Assembly (NCBI GenBank): GCA_003446605.1
Contig: DMDF01000003.1
Span: 1-6,830 of the forward strand
Reading direction: 5' to 3'
Length of the DNA: 6,830 nt
Source of the DNA: Anaerolineaceae bacterium
GTDB lineage: Bacteria; Chloroflexota; Anaerolineae; Anaerolineales; Anaerolineaceae
Both the position numbers and the translations under genes were made by a program. Positions 1 through 4,642 of this stretch are shown here, in pieces. Positions within the stretch are counted from its first letter, which is position 1. Every line of letters starts with the position of its first letter. Below the pieces are notes generated by a model that was not told where the DNA came from, ran no database searches, and was given only the letters and a program-made list of their open reading frames with translations.

Positions 1-911
1 TCATCTACCTCGATGCCTTTTCGGTTGTACTGCACGCCTAATTTTTCGAGGGATTCTGATAAGATGACAGGCTTTCTGCCAATAGCTACCAGCACCAAAT
101 CTGACCTGACGCTTTTTTCTTCACCGGTCTTTCTATCACGCATGGTGATGGTACCATGATCTACAGAAAACGCTTCATGTCCAACATAAATAGCTACTCC
201 CCTTTTTTCAAGGATATCCGTGAGAGATGCAGAAATTTCTTCATCCATCCCGGCAGCTACGCGATCCAGAAATTCAATGATCGTCACTTGGCTACCCAAA
301 TTGGAAAAAATGGTGGCAAACTCAAGCCCGATCACTCCCCCACCGATAATGGTAAGAGATGCAGGTAATTTATCAATCGTGATCAAACGATTGCTGCTCA
401 CAATGGTTGGATCATTCTTATCAAACGATGGGAGATCCAGTGGTTGTGATCCTGTAGCGAAAACGATATTCGTCGCCATGATTGTTTCAGTTTTACCGCT
501 GAAATGCATATTCTCCCCATCAGGATCCAATTTGCCCTCACGGATGAGCACTGTTCTATCCGCTTGTGGTTCTGCCTGTCCATAATAGATATCAACCTTA
601 TAATGTTCCAGTAGATCGCGAATCTCTTCCCGAACACTCTCGACTACAAAGTTACGGCGTTTGGCAACACGGGGAAAATCAACGTGATATTTTTCGACCG
701 CAATACCGTATTTTTCACTTTCTTTAACAATCTGCGCTACCTTTGCAGACTCGATCATGGATTTGCTGGGTGTACATCCCCAATTGGTACAGATACCTCC
801 AATATAATCCCGCTCGACAATGGCAACAGTTCCACCCAATTCAGCAATACGTACAGCACAGGATTGTCCTGAGGGTCCTGCTCCAATAATGATTGCATCA
901 TATTTCTTCAT
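1..911 (-). CDS. Dihydrolipoamide dehydrogenase-like flavoprotein disulfide reductase (partial, C-terminus missing)
   Basis: FAD- and NAD(P)H-dependent class I disulfide oxidoreductase, cytoplasmic. The start ATG is at 911 and 303 full codons are present. The N-terminal FAD-binding fold shows GAGPSG at residues 10-15. The redox-active motif GGICTNWGCTPSK spans residues 38-50, with the disulfide pair C41 and C46. ATGSQP at 152-157 is the usual second FAD contact. The NAD domain begins with GGGVIGLEFA at 190-199 and ends its second strand with E213, which in this family favours NAD over NADP. The dimerisation domain with the HPxxxE base would lie beyond position 1. A short SD (AGG, 919-921) sits 7 nt before the ATG. 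No acyltransferase or lipoyl-protein gene is visible beside it. The TPSKSMIESA stretch also resembles mercuric-reductase-like paralogs, so the substrate (lipoamide or another disulfide) is not settled. The family is certain; the lpd assignment is moderate. Confidence 0.9.
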   Translation of the reverse strand, partial: MKKYDAIIIGAGPSGQSCAVRIAELGGTVAIVERDYIGGICTNWGCTPSKSMIESAKVAQIVKESEKYGIAVEKYHVDFPRVAKRRNFVVESVREEIRDLLEHYKVDIYYGQAEPQADRTVLIREGKLDPDGENMHFSGKTETIMATNIVFATGSQPLDLPSFDKNDPTIVSSNRLITIDKLPASLTIIGGGVIGLEFATIFSNLGSQVTIIEFLDRVAAGMDEEISASLTDILEKRGVAIYVGHEAFSVDHGTITMRDRKTGEEKSVRSDLVLVAIGRKPVILSESLEKLGVQYNRKGIEVD

Positions 912-941
912 ATCAATACCTGTTCTCTTCTATATTTATCA

Positions 942-969
942 ATTTTATCATAAATATTGTATATTTCAA
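942..969 (-). promoter_or_regulatory. Sigma70-type promoter of the flavoprotein gene
   Basis: Read on the minus strand: -35 TTGAAA (969-964), a 16-bp spacer, and -10 TAAAAT (947-942) preceded by TGA, an extended -10 element. The predicted start of transcription is near 935, giving a leader of about 24 nt before the ATG at 911. It lies back to back with the tRNA promoter, only 7 bp separating the two -35 hexamers. Inferred from consensus match and position only. Confidence 0.55.
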
Positions 970-976
970 TTTTCTA

Positions 977-1005
977 TTGACATGCTTTATGGGGATCGTT
1001 ATAAT
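977..1005 (+). promoter_or_regulatory. Full-consensus sigma70 promoter of tRNA-Gly
   Basis: TTGACA (977-982), exactly 17 bp, then TATAAT (1000-1005): both hexamers and the spacer match the ideal housekeeping promoter. The first base of the mature tRNA is at 1015, so the primary transcript would carry only a few leader nucleotides. A strong constitutive promoter is what a stable RNA gene needs. The run GGGG at 991-994 in the spacer is unremarkable. Confidence 0.9.
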
Positions 1006-1014
1006 GCAGTTGTT

Positions 1015-1086
1015 GCGGGTGTAGTTCAATGGTAGAATGTCTGCTTCCCAAGCAGAAGGTTGTGGGTTCGAGCCCCATCGCCCGCT
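1015..1086 (+). tRNA. tRNA-Gly, anticodon CCC
   Basis: The full cloverleaf can be folded by hand. The acceptor stem is 1015-1021 with 1079-1085 (one U-G pair). The D arm is 1024-1027 with 1035-1038. The anticodon stem is 1040-1044 with 1052-1056, five perfect pairs, around loop TTCCCAA, so the anticodon CCC is at 1047-1049 and reads GGG. The T arm is 1062-1066 with 1074-1078 around TTCGAGC. The discriminator base is T1086, normal for bacterial tRNA-Gly. CCA is not encoded (TAAA follows), so the end must be added by nucleotidyltransferase. The gene stands alone, with its own promoter upstream and a terminator directly downstream. No integrase or duplicated 3' end is present to suggest use as an attachment site. 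Confidence 0.97.
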
Positions 1087-1092
1087 TAAATA

Positions 1093-1127
1093 AAAAGAGC
1101 GGTTTGAGTACCACTCTTTTCTTTTTT
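1093..1127. terminator. Bidirectional rho-independent terminator between tRNA-Gly and the cold-shock gene
   Basis: AAAAGAG (1093-1099) pairs with CTCTTTT (1114-1120), and after one C-A mismatch GGT (1101-1103) pairs with ACC (1110-1112) around a 6-nt loop. On the plus strand the stem is followed by CTTTTTT (1121-1127), ending the tRNA transcript. On the minus strand the A-rich flank (1089-1096) gives a U tract for the convergent cold-shock gene, whose stop codon is only a few bases away. Confidence 0.8.
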
Positions 1128-1132
1128 GTATT

Positions 1133-1342
1133 TTAGAGAATGACGACTTCTTGTGCTTGGGGACCTTTATCGCCTTGGGTCACTACGAACTCAACGCGCT
1201 GTCCTTCGGTGAGGGTACGGTATCCATCTGCAACAATGGAACTGTAATGCACGAAAACATCTTCACCGGAATCGCGTTCAATGAAACCATATCCTTTGGA
1301 ACCATTGAACCACTTCACAGTGCCCTGTTCTTTTTCGGACAT
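1133..1342 (-). CDS. CspA-family cold-shock protein
   Basis: A 69-residue single cold-shock domain, the usual length for the family. It binds single-stranded RNA and DNA in the cytoplasm and acts as an RNA chaperone. The fold markers are in order: KWFN at residues 10-13, RNP1 KGYGFI at 16-21 and RNP2 VFVH at 29-32, with aromatic residues W11, F12, Y18, F20, F30, H32 and Y33 lining the nucleic-acid face. The C-terminal KGPQAQEV stretch is the common last strand. The start at 1342 has a strong SD, AAGGAG (1357-1352), 9 nt upstream. It converges on tRNA-Gly and shares its terminator. The leader upstream is long, as for many csp genes, though I see no E. coli-type cold box. Whether it is cold-induced or constitutive cannot be read from the sequence. 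Confidence 0.96.
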   Translation of the reverse strand: MSEKEQGTVKWFNGSKGYGFIERDSGEDVFVHYSSIVADGYRTLTEGQRVEFVVTQGDKGPQAQEVVIL

Positions 1343-1359
1343 ATTTTGGAACTCCTTTC

Positions 1360-1476
1360 TTAGTTTTCTTGCGTAAGTTCCAAATTAAAAGAGGGGTCTT
1401 TCTTTCTAGAACTACTACTACAAGCAATTAATTCTAGCACGTCTTTTTCGGGTTTGTCTATTGTGAATTTCTTCAT
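1360..1476 (-). CDS. Possible small ORF (38 codons) in the cold-shock gene leader
   Basis: An ATG at 1476 opens a 38-codon frame ending with TAA at 1362-1360, three bases before the SD of the cold-shock gene, so the two would be tightly spaced and could be translationally coupled. GGAG lies 9 nt upstream of the ATG. The predicted peptide is hydrophilic and charged: it starts MKKFTIDKPEKDV, has a central ELIACSSSSRKK stretch, and ends LELTQEN. It has no signal peptide or membrane segment. I do not recognise it. Against it, the best promoter candidate for the cold-shock gene lies inside this frame, and a weak terminator separates it from the phosphatase genes, so it may never be transcribed in full. 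It could equally be untranslated leader with an open frame by chance. Confidence 0.3.
   Translation of the reverse strand: MKKFTIDKPEKDVLELIACSSSSRKKDPSFNLELTQEN
1431..1460 (-). promoter_or_regulatory. Candidate promoter of the cold-shock gene
   Basis: Read on the minus strand: -35 TAGACA (1460-1455), an 18-bp spacer, and -10 TAGAAT (1436-1431) preceded by TGC, an extended -10. The predicted start near 1424 would leave an untranslated leader of about 80 nt before the ATG at 1342. Each hexamer has one mismatch to consensus. Confidence 0.5.
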
Positions 1477-1505
1477 TATGTGAATCTCCACGGATAAACT
1501 CTGTT

Positions 1506-1532
1506 AAAACGAGAACGGTTTTTTCTTCCTCG
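1506..1532 (-). terminator. Weak terminator after the HAD phosphatase gene
   Basis: On the minus strand CGAGGA (1532-1527) can pair with TTCTCG (1515-1510), including one G-U, around an 11-nt loop and followed by TTTT (1509-1506). It starts 11 bp past the stop codon at 1544. The short stem and short U run make it leaky at best. It would partly separate the phosphatase transcript from the cold-shock gene. Confidence 0.35.
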
Positions 1533-1543
1533 AGTTTCTAGGA

Positions 1544-2326
1544 TCACACCAACAAATCCAAAACCGACTGCACAACCAGATCAGGTTGAAATTCACTCTT
1601 AAGCAAGTCATCTTGGGATGTCTCTCCGCTTAACGTGAGAACCGTTCGAATGCCATGTTTTCCCATGGCAATATCCGTGTATAAACGATCGCCGACCATC
1701 ACCATTTCATGCAGCTCGTAACCGCTGATCTCCTGGATCGCTTGCAGCATGGGTAAATATGGTTTCCCTACAATTACATCCGGCTCTCTTCCAGTAGATG
1801 CTTTTATGAAAGCGATGATCGCTCCGATGTCTGGCATAAAACCTGTTGGGGTTGGACAATTGTAATCAGGATGGGTAGCAATGTATGGTAATCCACTGCG
1901 GACGAGATCACAGACTTTGTAAAGTTTTTCATATGTCAGGGTGGTATCAAACCCAATCACCACAATTTCGGGATCATTTGAGAGCGTGACAGCATGTTCG
2001 ATGAACTCTTTCTCCAGGGTCGGAGTGCCAAGCAAGAATGCTGACTTCCCTGGGAAATGATGTTTCAGATACAAAATAGTTGCTTGCCCAGATGTAAAAA
2101 CATGTTTCACTTGAACAAAACTTAATCCTAATTTGTGAAGCTTCTGAATATAGGCTGAAGCGCTTTTAGAAGAATTATTGGTCAATAAAAGGAAATCTTT
2201 GTTTTTCTCCACAAGTTCATTTATAAAATTTTCAGCCCCATCAATAAGAGAGTCTCCCAGGTAGATAGTGCCATCCATATCCAATAACCATAATTTGATT
2301 TGCTCTAAGAATTGTGCTGATTTCAT
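1544..2326 (-). CDS. HAD-superfamily phosphatase, subfamily IIA (NagD/PGP-like)
   Basis: A Mg-dependent phosphoaspartate phosphatase acting on small phosphate esters in the cytoplasm; the exact substrate is unknown. All four HAD motifs are present in the 260-residue protein: DMDGT at 16-20 (nucleophile D16, acid/base D18), TNNSSKS at 49-55, K188 in VGKP, and GDRLYTD at 212-218. A C2-type cap fills about 70-180, with THPDYNCPTP in the usual TNPD-like position. The length fits NagD and eukaryotic PGP/AUM relatives. I chose the ATG at 2326; a GTG at 2365 would also be in frame but overlaps the upstream gene, has no spaced SD and adds 13 residues with no family counterpart. No good SD precedes 2326 either, so translation may be coupled to the DUF89 gene, which stops 22 bp upstream. 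Relatives include nucleotide, phosphoglycolate and sugar-phosphate phosphatases, and the sequence does not decide among them. Confidence 0.93.
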   Translation of the reverse strand: MKSAQFLEQIKLWLLDMDGTIYLGDSLIDGAENFINELVEKNKDFLLLTNNSSKSASAYIQKLHKLGLSFVQVKHVFTSGQATILYLKHHFPGKSAFLLGTPTLEKEFIEHAVTLSNDPEIVVIGFDTTLTYEKLYKVCDLVRSGLPYIATHPDYNCPTPTGFMPDIGAIIAFIKASTGREPDVIVGKPYLPMLQAIQEISGYELHEMVMVGDRLYTDIAMGKHGIRTVLTLSGETSQDDLLKSEFQPDLVVQSVLDLLV

Positions 2327-2348
2327 AATGGATTGAATTTTACTTGAA

Positions 2349-3206
2349 TTACGTAAACAAACCACCTTGTTTTACTACAAAACTGCCGTTGGGAATACCG
2401 GATAGTTTCGCAATAGGAACACACTTGATCTTCAACAAGAAGAATGTTCGTTTTCCTTCTTCTGGAAGCGTCTCAAAATTTGCCATTCCTTTTGCAATGA
2501 TCATATCGGCTGCTTCAAAACGATCCACAAAATCCCGTGAACATTGAGAAAGAACCGTGCCCTGGATGGCGCTGCCATTATCTACGATCGTCACATATTC
2601 CGGAAAGTTGGTTAACTCAGCATCAATAACTATTGCATCATTCATAATGGCATCTTTTTTTACAACATAGGTGAGCGGTCTTTTGATCTCCTCGATCAGT
2701 AATCGGTCAAAGACTGTTTCACCAGCGTTATCCGCCAAAAAAAGGATCGAATTCGCTTTTTGCAGCGCGGTCATAAATTCTTTAAATGCAAATCGTGCGA
2801 AAGGTTCCTGTAAAGCGCGTTCCATGGTTCTCTTCAATTCAAATTCTGAGGCTGGACCAAAATCGATGATATTTCCAGCAGCGCATAATTTCAATGCTGT
2901 TTCCAAAGGCTGGGATGAAGATGCAATCAGGTTCTTCGCATCATTGTAATATTCGAAAGCGGTCTTCAGGCTCTCGCGTTTCACTTTCTCATACGGATCT
3001 TTCCCGCCCACTTTTTGGATAATGTTTCGATGGATACTCGCCGCTATCTCTGCTGAGGTAAGATCTGGATCGATATCGATCATAATTCGCATGGAATCAT
3101 TTAATATTTCTCTTTTTAACTCGTCATCTACTTGTAAGAAATTGACCGCCTCAATAGCTTGCCGTAGTAAACAGGGAAAACACTCAAAATATGCTTTTAA
3201 AGACAT
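2349..3206 (-). CDS. DUF89/ARMT1-like metal-dependent phosphatase (CxxC prokaryotic type)
   Basis: DUF89 proteins are metal-dependent phosphatases attributed to metabolite damage control, acting on sugar phosphates and similar esters. This 285-residue protein carries the N-terminal ECFPC motif (C9, C12) typical of the archaeal/bacterial subfamily, AAGNIIDFG at 109-117, LADNAGETVFDR at 157-168 with the metal-binding pair D159 and N160, VDNGSAIQGT at 208-217 (D209 is the likely third ligand), KGMANFETL at 239-247, and a C-terminal LLKIKCVPIAKLSG stretch. No expected motif is missing. The start at 3206 is preferred because GAGG lies 9 nt upstream; an in-frame ATG at 3221 has no SD. It is the first gene of a likely two-gene transcript with the HAD phosphatase and is divergent from the BMP importer. 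The family is clear; the substrate is not. Confidence 0.93.
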   Translation of the reverse strand: MSLKAYFECFPCLLRQAIEAVNFLQVDDELKREILNDSMRIMIDIDPDLTSAEIAASIHRNIIQKVGGKDPYEKVKRESLKTAFEYYNDAKNLIASSSQPLETALKLCAAGNIIDFGPASEFELKRTMERALQEPFARFAFKEFMTALQKANSILFLADNAGETVFDRLLIEEIKRPLTYVVKKDAIMNDAIVIDAELTNFPEYVTIVDNGSAIQGTVLSQCSRDFVDRFEAADMIIAKGMANFETLPEEGKRTFFLLKIKCVPIAKLSGIPNGSFVVKQGGLFT

Positions 3207-3249
3207 TCCAATGAACCTCATTCGTAAGATGCTACTTCTCTATTTCCCT

Positions 3250-3279
3250 ATTTTACAGCAGCACCAGGTAGCATGCCAA
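3250..3279 (-). promoter_or_regulatory. Promoter of the DUF89-HAD phosphatase pair
   Basis: Read on the minus strand: -35 TTGGCA (3279-3274), an 18-bp spacer, and -10 TAAAAT (3255-3250), one mismatch each from consensus. Transcription would start near 3243, about 37 nt before the ATG at 3206. It is divergent from the importer promoter, with about 32 bp between the two -35 boxes, so one bound regulator could affect both. Confidence 0.5.
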
Positions 3280-3310
3280 TATTTCCTTTAAAATAGGATT
3301 CTCTTCTTGT

Positions 3311-3338
3311 TTGCTGTTGGTTCGTGTCAGTATATAAT
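3311..3338 (+). promoter_or_regulatory. Promoter of the BMP importer operon
   Basis: A perfect -10 box TATAAT (3333-3338) with a weak -35 TTGCTG (3311-3316) at a 16-bp spacing. The predicted transcription start near 3345 leaves a leader of about 130 nt. The poor -35 combined with a perfect -10 and an adjacent palindrome suggests a regulated rather than constitutive promoter (inference). Confidence 0.55.
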
Positions 3339-3341
3339 ATT

Positions 3342-3354
3342 AAGACTTAGTCTT
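3342..3354. promoter_or_regulatory. 13-bp palindrome at the transcription start: candidate operator
   Basis: AAGACT-T-AGTCTT is a perfect 6-bp inverted repeat around a single base, beginning 4 bp after the -10 box of the importer operon. A repressor bound here would block initiation. I do not recognise the site as belonging to a known regulator family. It could also form a short hairpin at the 5' end of the mRNA, but a 1-nt loop makes a DNA-binding site the better reading. Confidence 0.4.
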
Positions 3355-3474
3355 GTCTTTAAATAGTATGACTCTATTTTTTCAATCAAGAAGTAGGAGG
3401 TGGGGTATAGGATTTTCTCGGTTGCATTAAGTCAAAATTAACCATTTTTAAAACTTTTCCTGTAGGAGGAGAAA
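3345..3474 (+). promoter_or_regulatory. Long 5' leader of the BMP operon with start-site-pairing potential
   Basis: About 130 nt of untranslated leader. ATTTTCTC (3412-3419) is perfectly complementary to GAGAAAAT (3469-3476), which covers the end of the SD and the first two bases of the start codon. Directly inside that helix GGTTG (3420-3424) can pair with TAACC (3439-3443). AAATAG (3361-3366) can pair with CTATTT (3374-3379) just before a U run. A second, unused SD-like AGGAGGT lies at 3395-3401. The leader fits no riboswitch class that I can recognise, including the purine type that might be expected before a nucleoside importer. The region is AU-rich, so part of this pairing may be chance. 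Confidence 0.3.
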
Positions 3475-4572
3475 ATGTGTAAAAACAAATTATTGTTCCT
3501 TTCCATTCTGGTGATCGTCGCCATCCTGTTTGGAGCATGTACTACGACTGCTGAACCCGTTGCTGAAAAACTCAAGATCGCCTTTATCTATATTGGACAG
3601 CCTGGAGATCTGGGTTATACCTATGAACATGAGCGTGGCAGACTGATGCTGGAAGAAGCTTTGGGTGACCAGATTGAAACCATCACCGTTCCCGATGTGC
3701 CCGAAGGACCTGATGCCGAAAAAGCGATCCGTGATGTTGTAGAAGCTGGCGCCAAGGTCGTTTTCACCACCAGCTTTGGATACATGGATCCCACCGCTAT
3801 CGTCGCCGCGGAATACCCTGATGTGATCTTCGAGCATTGCTCGGGATATGTCACTGCAGATAACATGGCAACCTATTTCGGACGAATTTACCAGCCTCGA
3901 TATCTGGCTGGGTTGGTTGCCGGTAGCATGACAACGGACAACTTTATCGGTTACGTTGGTGCCTTCCCCATTCCTGAGGTCATCCGTGGTATCAACGCTT
4001 TTACACTAGGTGCAAAAGCCGTGAATCCCGATGTTGAAGTTCATGTGGTATGGACAAATACCTGGTATGACCCTGTGCTTGAAAGAGAAGCTGCCCAAGC
4101 ATTATTGGATGAAGGTGCAGATATCATCGCCCAACACCAGGATACGACTGAACCTCAAAAAGCCGCTCAGGAAGCCGGTAAATTAAGTGTTGGATACGAC
4201 TCAGATATGGCTCAATTTGTGGGAGACACTGTATTAACCAGCCCCATGTGGAACTGGGGTGAGTACTACATCTCCACCGTCCAGACTATATTGGATGGTA
4301 CCTGGGAAACCCACCAGTATTGGGGTGGGCTTGCGGATAATGTTGTCATGTTAGCTGATTTCAGTCCACGCGTACCGGAAGATGTTAAAAACCTGGTCGA
4401 AACTGAAAAAGAGAAACTCATTGACGGGACTTGGGATGTATTCTGTGGTCCCATTGCAGATCAGGAAGGCAATATAATGGTCGCTGAAGGGGAATGCATG
4501 AGCGATGCAGATATGTTAGGCTTAAACTGGTTTGTGGATGGCGTCGTAGGGACCATTCCCGCGGAGGAGTAG
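3475..4572 (+). CDS. BMP/PnrA-family ABC transporter substrate-binding lipoprotein
   Basis: Extracytoplasmic ligand-binding component of an ABC importer; characterised family members bind nucleosides. The 365-residue precursor has a basic N-terminus, a hydrophobic stretch at about 6-20 and lipobox FGAC with C22 as the lipidated residue, so the mature protein is membrane-anchored. The BMP fold follows: KIAFIYIGQPGDLGYTY at 34-50 (the ligand-entry loop of the first strand), AKVVFTTSFGYMD near 93-105, GRIYQPRYLAGLVAG in the middle, and VGYDSDMAQ, the counterpart of the family's GVDSD motif. The C-terminal FCGPI...GEC section holds C324 and C341, which could form a disulfide; C122 is the other mature cysteine. 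The SD AGGAGGAG (3464-3471) is close and strong. It is followed by a terminator, then by the ATPase and permease of the same system. The nucleoside ligand is inferred from the family only. Confidence 0.93.
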   Translation: MCKNKLLFLSILVIVAILFGACTTTAEPVAEKLKIAFIYIGQPGDLGYTYEHERGRLMLEEALGDQIETITVPDVPEGPDAEKAIRDVVEAGAKVVFTTSFGYMDPTAIVAAEYPDVIFEHCSGYVTADNMATYFGRIYQPRYLAGLVAGSMTTDNFIGYVGAFPIPEVIRGINAFTLGAKAVNPDVEVHVVWTNTWYDPVLEREAAQALLDEGADIIAQHQDTTEPQKAAQEAGKLSVGYDSDMAQFVGDTVLTSPMWNWGEYYISTVQTILDGTWETHQYWGGLADNVVMLADFSPRVPEDVKNLVETEKEKLIDGTWDVFCGPIADQEGNIMVAEGECMSDADMLGLNWFVDGVVGTIPAEE

Positions 4573-4586
4573 AATTTTCTAATAAA

Positions 4587-4627
4587 AAGCCCCCTGGAAG
4601 TCAAACGATCTTCCCGGGGGCTTCTTT
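4587..4627 (+). terminator. Intra-operon terminator between binding protein and ATPase genes
   Basis: AAGCCCCC (4587-4594) pairs with GGGGGCTT (4616-4623). After one T-C mismatch GGAAG (4596-4600) pairs with CTTCC (4610-4614), leaving a 9-nt loop. CTTT follows. The stem is strong but the U tract is short, so partial read-through is likely, giving more binding protein than ATPase or permease. No separate promoter is obvious between it and the ATPase start. Confidence 0.85.
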
Positions 4628-4642
4628 ATACATATTGCATGG

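Noticed and set aside
220..637. Open frames on both strands inside the flavoprotein gene
   Set aside because: They overlap a full-length reductase with all motifs in order, and their own translations have no recognisable domain or ribosome-binding site.
1015..1086. tRNA-Gly as an integration site for a mobile element
   Set aside because: No integrase, no duplicated tRNA 3' end and no change in gene style appear on either side within the window.
1151..1363. Plus-strand frame opposite the cold-shock gene
   Set aside because: The opposite strand encodes a textbook cold-shock domain with a strong SD.
1411..1420. Short triplet repeat (ACT repeated, AGT on the other strand) in the csp leader
   Set aside because: Only three copies; too short to call a repeat element.
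2327..2365. GTG start at 2365 for the HAD phosphatase
   Set aside because: It would overlap the DUF89 gene, the AAGG directly abuts the GTG with no spacer, and the added residues precede the normal family N-terminus.
3207..3221. ATG at 3221 as start of DUF89
   Set aside because: No SD lies before it, whereas the ATG at 3206 has GAGG at a good distance and begins right before the conserved ECFPC segment.
3345..3474. Purine riboswitch before the nucleoside-type importer
   Set aside because: I looked for the conserved purine-aptamer junction and loop sequences and did not find them. The leader may still be regulatory, but not of that class as far as I can see.
3490..3866. Two long antisense open frames opposite the BMP lipoprotein
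   Set aside because: They are shadows of a strongly supported gene; their compositions are biased and no family features are visible.
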